Translations under genes and position numbers: made by a program
Assembly: GCA_947165435.1 (NCBI GenBank)
Contig: CAMVAI010000028.1
Coordinates: 1-38,322, forward strand
DNA length: 38,322 nucleotides
DNA from: an uncultured Prevotella sp.
Lineage (GTDB): Bacteria > Bacteroidota > Bacteroidia > Bacteroidales > Bacteroidaceae
Direction of reading: 5' to 3'
Notes under the pieces: generated by a model
Told to the model about the DNA's origin: nothing
The model's input: the letters and a program-made list of their open reading frames with translations, nothing else
Database searches by the model: none
In this document: piece after piece, positions 26,661-36,803 of the stretch
Numbering within the stretch: position 1 is the first letter of the stretch
How the letters are laid out: each line of letters starts with the position of its first letter

Positions 26661-26668
26661 TACCTTTG
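26661..26668 (+). promoter_or_regulatory. -7 box of the mce-mmd operon
   Basis: TACCTTTG matches the consensus exactly and lies 41 bases before the mce ATG. No clear TTTG was found 19-21 bases upstream. Confidence 0.7.
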
Positions 26669-26709
26669 CACGAAAATTTGACTAATACTTAATAAATAAA
26701 TCGACAATC

Positions 26710-27114
26710 ATGAAGATTTCTCACATTGAGCATCTGGGCATTGCCGTCCAGAGCATTGAGGAGAGCCTGCCGTTCTTTACCGACGTGCTGGGCCTGGAGT
26801 GTTATGCAACGGAAGTAGTGGAAGACCAGAAGGTGAAGACCGCCTTCCTGAAGTGCGGTGAGGTGAAGCTGGAACTGCTGGAGCCGACATCGCCCGAGAG
26901 CACCATCCAGAAGTGGATAGACAAGGGCAACAAGGGTGTACACCACGTAGCCTTCTGCATCGAGGATGGTGTCAGCAATGCCCTGGCCGAGGTGTCGGAG
27001 AAGGGCGTGCGCCTTATCGACCAGCAGCCCCGCAAGGGTGCCGAGGGTCTGAACATCGCCTTCCTGCATCCGAAATCTACCGCAGGTGTGCTGACCGAAC
27101 TCTGTGAACATTAA
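26710..27114 (+). CDS. mce: Methylmalonyl-CoA epimerase
   Basis: This 134-residue VOC (glyoxalase-fold) protein has the family length. It begins MKISHIEHLGIAVQSIEE, with His8 as a metal ligand, continues with GVHHVAFCIED in the second half, and ends with a Glu (131) in STAGVLTELCEH that fits the C-terminal metal ligand. It interconverts (R)- and (S)-methylmalonyl-CoA, feeding the decarboxylase encoded just downstream, in the succinate-to-propionate route of Bacteroidales. It is the first gene behind the TACCTTTG box. A MITE-like element separates it from mmdA. Confidence 0.95.
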   Translation: MKISHIEHLGIAVQSIEESLPFFTDVLGLECYATEVVEDQKVKTAFLKCGEVKLELLEPTSPESTIQKWIDKGNKGVHHVAFCIEDGVSNALAEVSEKGVRLIDQQPRKGAEGLNIAFLHPKSTAGVLTELCEH

Positions 27115-27123
27115 AAGGAAGAA

Positions 27124-27275
27124 CCACCCAAGCCCTCCCCAAAGGAGGGGTGTCTGAATGGATGATGAAGGGTGGAACTATACAATAGTAATCATTAAAC
27201 AGTATAATTATTTAAAAAAGGAGCACCCTGTATGTAATCAAACATCCCTCTCTCCTTGGGGAGGTCTTGGGTGGG
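27124..27275. repeat. MITE-like element with long terminal inverted repeats
   Basis: Arms at 27124-27153 and 27242-27275 are imperfect inverse copies; both contain CCACCCAAG, CCTCCCC and AAGGAG-type blocks. About 88 bp of AT-rich DNA without a gene lies between them. It occupies nearly the whole mce-mmdA gap and ends 6 bases before the mmdA ATG. No transposase is present. Confidence 0.65.
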
Positions 27276-27281
27276 CTTATT

Positions 27282-28847
27282 ATGAGTAAACAACTTGAGA
27301 AAATCAAACAATTAATCGAGAAGCGCGAACAGGCCCGTCTCGGTGGTGGCGAGAAAGCCATACAGAAACAGCACGACAAAGGAAAATATACCGCTCGTGA
27401 GCGCATAGAGATGCTGCTTGACAAGGGTTCGTTCGAAGAGTACGACATGTTCAAGGAGCACCGCTGCCACAACTTCGGCATGGAGAAGAAGCAGTTCCTC
27501 GGCGACGGTGTGGTAGCCGGTAGCGGCACCATCGACGGACGCCTGGTGTTCATCTTCGCACAAGACTTCACCGTGCATGCCGGTTCGCTCAGCGAGACGA
27601 TGTCGCAGAAGATATGCAAGGTGATGGACATGGCTATGAAGATGGGGGCTCCCGTCATCGGCATCAACGACTCGGGCGGTGCCCGCATTCAGGAGGGTAT
27701 CAACGCCCTGGCAGGCTATGCCGAGATCTTCGAGCGCAACATCCTGGCTTCGGGTGTCATCCCGCAGATTTCCGGCATCTTCGGCCCCTGCGCCGGCGGT
27801 GCTGTGTATAGCCCTGCGCTGACCGACTTTACGCTGATGATGGAGGGCACGAGCTATATGTTCCTTACCGGTCCGAAGGTGGTGAAGACCGTCACCGGCG
27901 AGGACATCGACCAGGAGCACTTAGGCGGTGCGTCGGTACACGCCTCGAAGAGCGGTGTGACCCACTTTACCGCCAAGACCGAGGAAGAGGCTTGCGAGAT
28001 GCTGAAGACACTGCTGTCGTACATCCCCTCTAACAACATGGAGCTGGCTCCGCGCAAGAAATGCGACGACCCCATCGACCGCCTGGAGGACTCGCTGAAC
28101 GAGATTATTCCCGAGAACCCCAACGAGGCATACGATATGTATAAGGTGATCAGTGCCATCACCGACGACCATGAGTTCTTCGAGGTGCAGCCCAAGTTTG
28201 CCAAGAACATCATCGTGGGCTTCGCCCGCTTCAACGGACAGTCGGTAGGCATCGTGGCCAACCAGCCCTCATGCTATGCCGGCGTGCTCGACGTGAACGC
28301 AAGCCGCAAGGGCGCCCGCTTCGTGCGCTTCTGCGATGCCTTCAACATACCTATTGTGTCGCTCGTTGACGTGCCCGGATTCCTGCCCGGCACGGGTCAG
28401 GAGTATAATGCCGTCATCCTGCACGGCGCACAGCTGCTCTATGCCTACGGCGAGGCTACCGTGCCCAAGATTACGGTGACGCTGCGCAAGTCGTATGGTG
28501 GCTCGCATATCGTGATGGGTTCGAAACAGCTGCACACCGACCTGAACTACGCATGGCCCTCGGCCGAGATAGCCGTGATGGGGGCAAGCGGTGCCGCTGC
28601 CGTGCTGTATGCCAAGGAGGCCAAGGCCAAGAAGGAGGCTGGAGAGGACGTGAAGGCCTTCATTGCCGAGAAGGAAGAGGAGTACAACGAGCTGTTTGCC
28701 AACCCCTATCAGGCAGCCAAATACGGATACATCGACGACGTCATTGAGCCGCGCAACACGCGCTTCCGCATCTGCCGCGCCTTGGCCCAGCTGGCTACCA
28801 AGCGCGATGCCCTGCCCGCCAAGAAGCACGGTAACATCCCGATGTAA
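27282..28847 (+). CDS. mmdA: Methylmalonyl-CoA decarboxylase / acyl-CoA carboxylase, carboxyltransferase subunit
   Basis: The protein has 521 residues from the ATG at 27282; the upstream TTG (27267) lies inside the inverted-repeat arm and is not needed. It is a complete two-lobed carboxyltransferase: N-lobe with [12 protein letters not shown] and [17 protein letters not shown]-lobe with the [13 protein letters not shown] and [11 protein letters not shown] segments. It moves the carboxyl group between (S)-methylmalonyl-CoA and the biotin of MmdC. The operon (epimerase, small subunit, biotin protein) favours methylmalonyl-CoA decarboxylase over propionyl-CoA carboxylase, but sequence alone does not separate the two. 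No biotin carboxylase gene is present, which also speaks for decarboxylation. Confidence 0.93.
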   Translation: MSKQLEKIKQLIEKREQARLGGGEKAIQKQHDKGKYTARERIEMLLDKGSFEEYDMFKEHRCHNFGMEKKQFLGDGVVAGSGTIDGRLVFIFAQDFTVHAGSLSETMSQKICKVMDMAMKMGAPVIGINDSGGARIQEGINALAGYAEIFERNILASGVIPQISGIFGPCAGGAVYSPALTDFTLMMEGTSYMFLTGPKVVKTVTGEDIDQEHLGGASVHASKSGVTHFTAKTEEEACEMLKTLLSYIPSNNMELAPRKKCDDPIDRLEDSLNEIIPENPNEAYDMYKVISAITDDHEFFEVQPKFAKNIIVGFARFNGQSVGIVANQPSCYAGVLDVNASRKGARFVRFCDAFNIPIVSLVDVPGFLPGTGQEYNAVILHGAQLLYAYGEATVPKITVTLRKSYGGSHIVMGSKQLHTDLNYAWPSAEIAVMGASGAAAVLYAKEAKAKKEAGEDVKAFIAEKEEEYNELFANPYQAAKYGYIDDVIEPRNTRFRICRALAQLATKRDALPAKKHGNIPM

Positions 28848-28858
28848 TTTGCGATTGG

Positions 28859-28939
28859 GGGATTTTCGATTTACGATTTAAATTTCTTAACGCGGAAATT
28901 TAATTCCCCAGAACATTTGAATCGGAAATCGGAAATCCC
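28859..28939. repeat. Nested 81-bp palindrome between mmdA and the small subunit
   Basis: Outer 21-base arms (28859-28879 and 28919-28939) match at 18 positions, and the three exceptions would be G-U pairs in RNA. An inner TTAAATTT/AAATTTAA pair lies at 28878-28885 and 28896-28903. The mRNA should fold into a long stem here, which may separate expression of mmdA from the genes downstream. Confidence 0.65.
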
Positions 28940-28970
28940 GTAAATCAAAAATAAATAGATAATCGAAAAT

Positions 28971-29126
28971 ATGAAAATAGATAATGAGATAGGTGCTGCC
29001 ATTGCGATGGCACTCTTTGAGTTCAAGGGCAACAATGTACACGACAAGGAACCCGGCATCATCACCATTGCCGAGAAGCAGACCCAATGGAACGGCTATG
29101 CCCAGACCATGACGCTACACCCCTGA
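28971..29126 (+). CDS. Small subunit-like protein of the decarboxylase operon
   Basis: The ATG at 28971 opens a 51-residue frame that begins MKIDNEIGAAIAMALFEF, continues with HDKEPGIITIAEKQTQW, and stops 31 bp before mmdC. Bacteroidales keep a short protein at this place, resembling the soluble tail of OadG/MmdD-type gamma or delta subunits: a short helix with AIAMAL, then an ITI strand and a Trp. There is no membrane helix here, so if it is such a subunit it has only the cytosolic half. In other decarboxylases the delta/gamma subunit holds the complex together. The function is inferred from position and resemblance. Confidence 0.7.
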   Translation: MKIDNEIGAAIAMALFEFKGNNVHDKEPGIITIAEKQTQWNGYAQTMTLHP

Positions 29127-29157
29127 ACATAACGAACCACGAAAACAATCGAAAATC

Positions 29158-29592
29158 ATGAAGAAAGAATTCAAGTACACAATCAACGGCAATCGCTACG
29201 AAGTGGCTGTCGAAGCGATAGAAGAGAATATAGCCACCGTCACTGTGAACGGCGAGCAGTACAAGGTGGAAATGGAACCCGAGCCCGAACCCGAGCAGAA
29301 GAAGGTGGTGGTACACCGCCCGGCCCCCGCAGAAAGCAGCCAGCCAGAGAGCAGTACCGCCAGTGGCTCGAAGGCCAGCGGCAATGCCGTGAAGGCTCCG
29401 CTGCCCGGCACGATAACATCTGTAGAGGTGAATGTGGGCGACGAGGTGAAAGCCGGCGACACGCTGCTGGTGCTGGAAGCCATGAAGATGGCCAACAACA
29501 TTGAGAGCGAGAAGGACGGCAAGGTGACGGCCATCTATGTCAACCCAGGACAGAGCGTCATGGAAGACGACCCCCTGGTGCTGGTAGAATAA
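29158..29592 (+). CDS. mmdC: Biotin carboxyl carrier subunit of methylmalonyl-CoA decarboxylase
   Basis: The protein has 144 residues. The N-terminal part (1-45) is a small beta region, followed by a Pro/Glu- and then Ser/Ala-rich flexible linker (about 40-78). The C-terminal biotinyl domain (79-144) carries the biotin site EAMKM, with Lys110 as the attachment residue. The linker lets biotin swing between the carboxyltransferase (MmdA) and, in sodium-pumping enzymes, a membrane beta subunit. Such a beta-subunit gene usually follows at this place in related bacteria but is missing: the operon ends 43 bases later in a strong hairpin. Confidence 0.95.
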   Translation: MKKEFKYTINGNRYEVAVEAIEENIATVTVNGEQYKVEMEPEPEPEQKKVVVHRPAPAESSQPESSTASGSKASGNAVKAPLPGTITSVEVNVGDEVKAGDTLLVLEAMKMANNIESEKDGKVTAIYVNPGQSVMEDDPLVLVE

Positions 29593-29634
29593 GTGCGAGC
29601 CACGCCTACTATTATACTACACACGAAAAGAGAA

Positions 29635-29673
29635 CGAACCCCTTTGCTGCCTATCATGGCGCAAAGGGGTTCG
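29635..29673. terminator. 13-bp perfect hairpin, probably bidirectional
   Basis: Arms at 29635-29647 and 29661-29673 are exactly complementary around a 13-base loop. The hairpin lies between the convergent ends of mmdC and the DUF5715-like gene and can serve both. T-tracts on either side are weak. Confidence 0.75.
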
Positions 29674-29692
29674 CAGTGTTTTCAACGTGCCT

Positions 29693-30517
29693 CTACCGCA
29701 CGGTCATGTGGAAACAGCCCTGCTTCACCTCGTACTTGATATAGCAGCGCCCCTGCTCGCGCATGTCGCGTAGCACTTCGGAAAGCACCCACTTCAGCGT
29801 GTCGTTGCGCACCTCGCGGACGACGGGTTCGTAGCGGTTGTAGCAGATGTCGAACGTGGTGCCATACAGGTGGCACGACCGTTCGGTGGCATTGCCGTTG
29901 TGGCGGCGCAGCTTCTCGACATCGTCCATCGTGCGCAACACGCTGGTGACTATCAGCTGGTTGAAGGGAACACCCTTCACGTAGAGACTGTCGTAGAACG
30001 CCCTGCCGATGTCCTGTAGCAGCATAGCGGCGCGGGGCACCAGATAGGGTATGGAACTGTTCAGGCGGTCCACATGATAGTAGGGGCTGACACCCATATA
30101 TACCAACTCCTTCATGCGCTTCTCGGCATCCTCGCGGTTTCTGACGGGACGAACGCCCCAGCGTTCGGCAGCTACCAGCTGCACGCCGTTCGTGTCGGGG
30201 AAGGCCTCTTGATAGTTGGGTACGCTGTGTATCGGGTGTGGCTTAGCGACAACTTCTACACCTTCGGAGGTCAATGGCGTAGCATGCTCCCCGGCGGCTT
30301 CAGGTTGTTGCGACAAGGCTGTCTGTTCGGAGCAATGCTCCCCGGCGGCTTCAAGTTGTTGCGACAAGGCTGTCTGTTCGGAACAATGCACCCCGGCATC
30401 GTCAGCATGGCGCGTTCCGGCAGCCCGATTGACATCCGGGAAGATGAGTTTCACCACAAAAAGCAGGGCGACAACGATGGAAAAAGCCAGCAAATATCTG
30501 TTCTTCGTCAATTTCAT
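29693..30517 (-). CDS. DUF5715-like envelope protein with M15-type metal motif
   Basis: The protein has 274 residues. An N-terminal membrane anchor (about 7-26) is followed by a Gln/Ala/Glu-rich linker with two copies of a 17-residue unit (CSEQTALSQQ in each), and a conserved C-terminal domain covers about 95-274. This domain contains SCHLYGTTFD (214-223), matching the SxHxxGxxxD pattern of M15 D-Ala-D-Ala peptidases (VanY type), and CFHMTV with His270, which fits the second zinc His. The order R195-S214-H216-D223-H270 is also M15-like. It probably acts on peptidoglycan in the periplasm. The DUF number is from memory. The -7 box lies only 4 bases from the ATG. Confidence 0.82.
   Translation of the reverse strand: MKLTKNRYLLAFSIVVALLFVVKLIFPDVNRAAGTRHADDAGVHCSEQTALSQQLEAAGEHCSEQTALSQQPEAAGEHATPLTSEGVEVVAKPHPIHSVPNYQEAFPDTNGVQLVAAERWGVRPVRNREDAEKRMKELVYMGVSPYYHVDRLNSSIPYLVPRAAMLLQDIGRAFYDSLYVKGVPFNQLIVTSVLRTMDDVEKLRRHNGNATERSCHLYGTTFDICYNRYEPVVREVRNDTLKWVLSEVLRDMREQGRCYIKYEVKQGCFHMTVR
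30285..30386. repeat. 51-bp tandem duplication in the linker of the DUF5715-like gene
   Basis: Unit 1 (30285-30335) and unit 2 (30336-30386) are nearly identical; one difference changes Leu to Pro. Traces of a third unit follow (TGCACCCCGGC at 30387). The frame is kept, 17 residues per unit. Confidence 0.9.
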
Positions 30518-30521
30518 GGCG

Positions 30522-30529
30522 CAAAATTA
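30522..30529 (-). promoter_or_regulatory. -7 box of the DUF5715-like gene
   Basis: TAATTTTG on the minus strand ends 4 bases before the ATG at 30517, so the transcript would be nearly or fully leaderless. A TTTG lies 14 bases upstream, too close for a normal -33 box. Confidence 0.55.
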
Positions 30530-30622
30530 CATATTCTCTGCGACAAAAAGCATATACTTTAACTTTTTTAAGCAATATTTCTGCGGCTTCGCACGGATGG
30601 CGGTCTTTTAAGTGGATAATAA

Positions 30623-32314
<1,692 letters not shown>

Positions 32315-32369
32315 GTTGGGCACGGTTTTTGCATAGGCTGCTAAAGAACCTTTTAAAATAATACGCGAT

Positions 32370-32981
32370 ATGACAGAAAAAGATATCAACATCGAGGACG
32401 AAGAGTTGCAGGAAGACGCACAAGACGCAGCAACAGTCAACGAGACAGAAACGACTGCCGACGAGACAGAAAACACGGCAGACAACCCTTCCGAAGGCAA
32501 GGACGCAGAGGCTGGGGAGGCCACGGAGAAAGACCCGCTGGAGGCTGCCCAAGAAGAAATAGAGAGCCTGAAAGACAAATACCTGCGCTCCGTGGCAGAG
32601 TTTGACAACTACCGCAAGCGCACGCTCAAAGAGAAAGCCGACCTGATACTGAACGGCGGCGAAAAGACTGTCAGCGCCATACTGCCCGTCATCGACGACA
32701 TGGAACGTGCCATCGAGAACGGCAAGAAGACTGACGATGTGGCAGTGCTGCGCGAAGGCATGGAGCTGATATACCACAAATTCATGAAAACGCTGGAAGG
32801 TCTTGGCGTGAAGAAGATTGAGACGGAGAATGCCGACTTCAGTACCGACGTACACGAGGCCGTGGCTATGGTGCCAGGCATGGGCGACGACAAGAAGGGC
32901 AAGGTGATAGACTGTCTGCAGACGGGCTACCTGCTGAACGACAAGGTGATTCGTCACGCCAAGGTGGCCGTGGGACAATAA
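32370..32981 (+). CDS. grpE: GrpE nucleotide exchange factor
   Basis: The protein has 203 residues. The N-terminal tail (1-55) is acidic and disordered. A long helix follows (about 58-110, EEIESLKDKYLRSVAEFDNYRKR), then the beta domain with the family signature VHEAVAMVPG and GKVIDCLQTGYLLNDKVIRHAKV. It releases ADP from DnaK. It lies 39 bp before dnaJ. dnaK is not in the window. I see no CIRCE element or consensus promoter in the 55-bp gap after the ABC-F gene, so heat-shock control is not evident. Confidence 0.97.
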   Translation: MTEKDINIEDEELQEDAQDAATVNETETTADETENTADNPSEGKDAEAGEATEKDPLEAAQEEIESLKDKYLRSVAEFDNYRKRTLKEKADLILNGGEKTVSAILPVIDDMERAIENGKKTDDVAVLREGMELIYHKFMKTLEGLGVKKIETENADFSTDVHEAVAMVPGMGDDKKGKVIDCLQTGYLLNDKVIRHAKVAVGQ

Positions 32982-33020
32982 TAATAAGGTAACAGTAATA
33001 TAAGGTAGAAAGAAACAACA

Positions 33021-34169
33021 ATGGCACAAAAACGTGACTATTACGAGGTGCTTGGCGTAGATAAGAATGCCACCGAAGACCAGATTAAGAAGGCGTACCG
33101 CACCATCGCCATCAAATACCACCCCGACCGCAACCCCGGCAACAAGGAGGCAGAGGAGAAATTCAAGGAGGCTGCCGAGGCTTACGACGTGCTGCACGAC
33201 CCGCAGAAGCGCCAGCAGTACGACCAGTTCGGATTCAACGGTCCCACGGGAGGCTTCGACGGCTTCGGAGCATCGATGAACATGGACGACATCTTCTCGA
33301 TGTTCGGCGACATCTTCGGCGGGCGGGCCGGCTTCGGCGGTTTCGGCTCGGCAGGCCGTGGCGCACAGCGGCATCGCGGCTCCGACCTGCGCCTGAAGGT
33401 CAGGCTGTCGCTCAACGAGATAGCCCACGGCGTCACCAAGAAGTTCAAGGTGCGTAAAGACATCACCTGCAGCCATTGCAACGGCAGCGGTGCCGCCCCT
33501 GGCAGCACCAGCGACCAGTGTCCGACGTGCCATGGCAGCGGCGTCATCACGCATACCACGCAGAGCATCTTCGGCATGATGCAGACACAGGGCGTCTGTC
33601 CCACCTGCGGCGGCGAAGGGTCGGTCATCAAGAACAAATGCCACGAATGCGGCGGCACGGGTGTCGTGAAAGGCGAGGAAGTGGTGGAAATCAAGATTCC
33701 TGCCGGTGTGGCCGAGGGAATGGTAGTCAACGTTCCCGGAAAGGGTAATGCCGGACAGCGCAAAGGCATCAACGGCGACATTCAGGTGTTCATTGAGGAG
33801 GAGCCGAACGACACCTTCATCCGCGACGACAGCGACCTGATATACAACCTGTTGCTCGACTTCCCCACGGCAGCCCTGGGCGGCGAGGTGGAGATTCCCA
33901 CCATCGAGGGCACCAAGCTGAAAATCAAGATGGAACCGGGCACCCAGCCCGGCAAGACGCTACGGCTGAGGGGCAAGGGTCTGCCTGCCGTACAAGGCTA
34001 CGGGCGCGGCAACGGCGACCTGGTGGTGAACGTCAGCGTGTATGTTCCCAAGGAACTGTCGAAAGACGAGAAGGCTGCCATCGAGCACTTCCGTCAGAGC
34101 GACAACTTCAAGGGTGATGCCGCCACGAAGCGTAGCATTTTCCAGAGATTCAAGAACTACTTTAGCTGA
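33021..34169 (+). CDS. dnaJ: DnaJ co-chaperone
   Basis: The protein has 382 residues and is a type I DnaJ: J domain (1-70) with HPD at 34-36, Gly/Phe-rich region (about 71-115), four CxxCxGxG zinc motifs (Cys pairs at 150/153, 167/170, 193/196 and 207/210) and C-terminal substrate-binding domains. It delivers substrates to DnaK and triggers its ATPase. It follows grpE closely and ends 28 bp before folC, so the three are probably one transcript. Confidence 0.98.
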   Translation: MAQKRDYYEVLGVDKNATEDQIKKAYRTIAIKYHPDRNPGNKEAEEKFKEAAEAYDVLHDPQKRQQYDQFGFNGPTGGFDGFGASMNMDDIFSMFGDIFGGRAGFGGFGSAGRGAQRHRGSDLRLKVRLSLNEIAHGVTKKFKVRKDITCSHCNGSGAAPGSTSDQCPTCHGSGVITHTTQSIFGMMQTQGVCPTCGGEGSVIKNKCHECGGTGVVKGEEVVEIKIPAGVAEGMVVNVPGKGNAGQRKGINGDIQVFIEEEPNDTFIRDDSDLIYNLLLDFPTAALGGEVEIPTIEGTKLKIKMEPGTQPGKTLRLRGKGLPAVQGYGRGNGDLVVNVSVYVPKELSKDEKAAIEHFRQSDNFKGDAATKRSIFQRFKNYFS

Positions 34170-34197
34170 TTCATTTACAACGAGATACTGTGAAGCG

Positions 34198-35517
34198 ATG
34201 AACTACCAAGAGACCTGCGAATACCTGTTCCGCCAAACGCCCATGTTTGAGCATCAGGGAGCGTCGGCCTATAAAGAAGGGCTGGACAACACGCTGGCTC
34301 TCGACGAGCATTTCGGACATCCGCACCGTGCCTATGCCACCATCCACGTGGGGGGCACCAACGGCAAGGGCAGCGTGTCGCACTCGCTGGCAGCCATCCT
34401 CCAGGAATGCGGCTATCGCGTGGGGCTCTATACGTCACCACACCTGGTGGATTTCCGCGAGCGCATCCGCATCAACGGACAGCCCGTCAGCGAAAGCTAT
34501 GTGGTGGACTTCGTGGAGAGCGAGCGTGCGTTCTTCGAACCGCTGCACCCCTCGTTCTTCGAAGTCACTACCGCTATGGCGTTCAAGTACTTCCGCGACA
34601 TGGAGGTGGACGTTGCCGTCATCGAAGTGGGGCTGGGCGGCCGGCTGGACTGCACCAACATCATTACCCCTGTCGTGTCTGTCATCACCAACATCAGCTT
34701 CGACCACACACAGCTCTTAGGCGACACGCTGGCGAAGATTGCCGCCGAGAAAGCCGGTATTATTAAAAGAGGTGTGCCGGTAGTCATCGGCGAGGCAAAT
34801 GGCGAGACACGGCCCGTATTCGAGGCAAAAGCACAAGAGATGCAGGCACCCATCGTCTTTGCTGAAGACGAGCCGATGGTTGTCAGTGCCGAGTTCAAAC
34901 CGGAGGGGGGCATACGCTATACCACCCGCATCTTCGGACAGATAGACGGCGACCTGGGGGGCATCTACCAACCCAAGAACCTCAACACGCTCATGCCGGT
35001 GCTGAAGGTACTCACCGACAAGGGCTATCTGGCCCGATTCGAAGAGCCTGACAATCTGGCAAAATTCCTCTACGAGCTGAAAGAGGGGTTGGGCCATGTT
35101 GCCGAGAAGACCGGGCTGACGGGCCGCTGGCAAGTGGTCAGGCCTTCGGCACCGAAGGTGGTATGCGACACGGGGCACAACGTGGGGGGATGGCAGCACC
35201 TCAGTCAACAGCTGCAGCAGGTGCAGTGCCGGCAGATGCACATCGTCTTCGGAATGGTTGACGACAAGGACATCGACGGCGTGCTCGAACTGCTGCCCAA
35301 GACGGCAACCTATTACTTCACGAAAGCCGACAACCACCGTGCCGTCGGCGAAACAAAGCTACAGCAGCAAGCAGCCCGCCACGGGCTGAACGGCATGGCC
35401 TACCCCACCGTGGCCAAAGCCTACAAGGCGGCTCTGCGTGCGGCGGCTCACGACGACTTCATTTTCATCGGAGGCAGCTCTTATGTGGTTGGCGACCTGC
35501 TGAAAACGCTGAATTAG
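34198..35517 (+). CDS. folC: Folylpolyglutamate / dihydrofolate synthase
   Basis: The protein has 439 residues from the ATG at 34198. The frame is open further up, but that part lies inside dnaJ and shows no family similarity. The Mur-ligase-type P-loop GTNGKGSVSH lies at 53-62. TSPHLVDFRERIRING and VGLGGRLDCTNIITP follow, both FolC hallmarks, and the C-terminal domain has CDTGHNVGGW. It adds glutamates to folates and, in bifunctional members, joins dihydropteroate to glutamate. Which activities apply cannot be told here. It lies 28 bp behind dnaJ. A small GTGTT-TTT-AACAC palindrome (35518-35530) directly after the stop may be part of a weak terminator. Confidence 0.96.
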   Translation: MNYQETCEYLFRQTPMFEHQGASAYKEGLDNTLALDEHFGHPHRAYATIHVGGTNGKGSVSHSLAAILQECGYRVGLYTSPHLVDFRERIRINGQPVSESYVVDFVESERAFFEPLHPSFFEVTTAMAFKYFRDMEVDVAVIEVGLGGRLDCTNIITPVVSVITNISFDHTQLLGDTLAKIAAEKAGIIKRGVPVVIGEANGETRPVFEAKAQEMQAPIVFAEDEPMVVSAEFKPEGGIRYTTRIFGQIDGDLGGIYQPKNLNTLMPVLKVLTDKGYLARFEEPDNLAKFLYELKEGLGHVAEKTGLTGRWQVVRPSAPKVVCDTGHNVGGWQHLSQQLQQVQCRQMHIVFGMVDDKDIDGVLELLPKTATYYFTKADNHRAVGETKLQQQAARHGLNGMAYPTVAKAYKAALRAAAHDDFIFIGGSSYVVGDLLKTLN

Positions 35518-35581
35518 GTGTTTTTAACACTCTGACAAGCATTTTTTCCGCGAATCATTCTTTTAATTCGTTTTTTTTAAG

Positions 35582-35589
35582 TTACTTTG
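35582..35589 (+). promoter_or_regulatory. Near-consensus -7 box upstream of galM
   Basis: TTACTTTG differs from TAnnTTTG at one position, and an exact -33 TTTG is missing. It lies 40 bases before the ATG, after the folC end, where a promoter for galM-galK is expected. Confidence 0.4.
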
Positions 35590-35629
35590 CAAAAAGATAT
35601 TCTTTCTAGTAACTTTAAAACAACAGATT

Positions 35630-36718
35630 ATGGCTAACACAACGGAAAACGCGAATCTCTGTGGCCTGAACCGAAAGGACTTTCAGACCACGTTAAACGG
35701 TAAGAAAACTGATCTGTTCATTCTCAGGAACAGAAAGGGTTACGAAGTAGCTGTCACCAACTACGGAGGAGCCATCGTAGCCATCATGGTGCCTGACAAG
35801 AACGGACAAGTAGCCAATGTCATACAGGGGCATAGCAGCATCGAGGATGCCATCAACGACTCTGCTCCCTACAAGTCAACCATTATCGGACGCTTCGGCA
35901 ACCGCATCGCCAAAGGCCAGTTCGTGCTGAACGGTAAGGAATACCAGCTGGCAGTGAACAACGGGCCTAACGCCCTGCACGGCGGACCTACGGGATTCCA
36001 CGCACGGGTGTGGGATGCCAAGCAGATGGGGCCCCGCTCGCTGGCGCTGAACTATACGTCGAGCTACGGCGAAGAGGGATTCACCGGCGAGTGCCGCATC
36101 ACGGTGGAATATACCTTCACCGACGACAACGAGCTGGTGATAGAATACCTGGCCACTACCAACAAGCGTACCATCATCAACCTGACACACCATGCCTATT
36201 TCTCGCTGACGGGCATTGCCAACCCCACCCCCGTTGTCAACCAGCAGCTGTGCGAGGTGAATGCCGACTTCTTCCTGCCCATCGACGACACCTGCATTCC
36301 CACTGGCGAGATACTGAAGGTGGCCGGCACACCGTTCGACTTCCGCACACCCAAGGCCCTCGGGCAGGACATCGATGCCGACAACGAGCAGATCAAGAAC
36401 GGATGCGGATATGACCACTGCTTCGTGCTGAACAAGAAAGAGGAAGGCGAGCTGAGCTTTGCCGCACGGCTGACAGAACCGGAAAGCGGACGCACCCTGG
36501 AGGTATATACCACCGAGCCGGGCATGCAGCTATATACCGACAACTGGGGCGACGGCGACACCGGACAGAACGGTGCCACCTTCCCCAAGCGCTCTGCCGT
36601 ATGCTTCGAGTGCCAGCACTTCCCCGACTCGCCCAACCGTCCCTACTTCCCCACGGTGGTGCTGCATCCGGGCCGCCAGTACAAGCAGAAGACGGTCTAT
36701 CGCTTCGGCACCGTATAG
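35630..36718 (+). CDS. galM: Aldose 1-epimerase (mutarotase)
   Basis: The protein has 362 residues with family motifs IIGRFGNRIAKG (85-96), NNGPNALHGG with His117, NLTHHAYFSL with His188 as the likely catalytic acid, and FECQHFPDSPN with Glu327 as the likely base. It interconverts alpha and beta anomers of galactose and glucose. It has no signal peptide, so it is cytosolic. It stands 85 bp before galK, which uses the alpha anomer it makes. No transporter or other Leloir gene is adjacent. Confidence 0.96.
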   Translation: MANTTENANLCGLNRKDFQTTLNGKKTDLFILRNRKGYEVAVTNYGGAIVAIMVPDKNGQVANVIQGHSSIEDAINDSAPYKSTIIGRFGNRIAKGQFVLNGKEYQLAVNNGPNALHGGPTGFHARVWDAKQMGPRSLALNYTSSYGEEGFTGECRITVEYTFTDDNELVIEYLATTNKRTIINLTHHAYFSLTGIANPTPVVNQQLCEVNADFFLPIDDTCIPTGEILKVAGTPFDFRTPKALGQDIDADNEQIKNGCGYDHCFVLNKKEEGELSFAARLTEPESGRTLEVYTTEPGMQLYTDNWGDGDTGQNGATFPKRSAVCFECQHFPDSPNRPYFPTVVLHPGRQYKQKTVYRFGTV

Positions 36719-36803
36719 GACGACTTACACCTCACCGTGGGAATTAATAGAACCCACCTTAATATCATCGGAAATCAAATAAAACACTTAACTGTTATTA
36801 ATT

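Larger units (their letters stand above)
26336..26709. other. 374-bp divergent regulatory gap
   Basis: This gap separates the AraC-type gene from mce and holds a promoter for each, a 12-bp inverted repeat, and a possible weak hairpin (CTGCCG and CGGCAG arms around 26575-26605). I saw no reading frame of interest and no RNA gene. Confidence 0.6.

Noticed and set aside
27267..27281. TTG start for mmdA at 27267
   Set aside because: It lies in the inverted-repeat arm and adds five residues unlike the family start; the ATG at 27282 is better.
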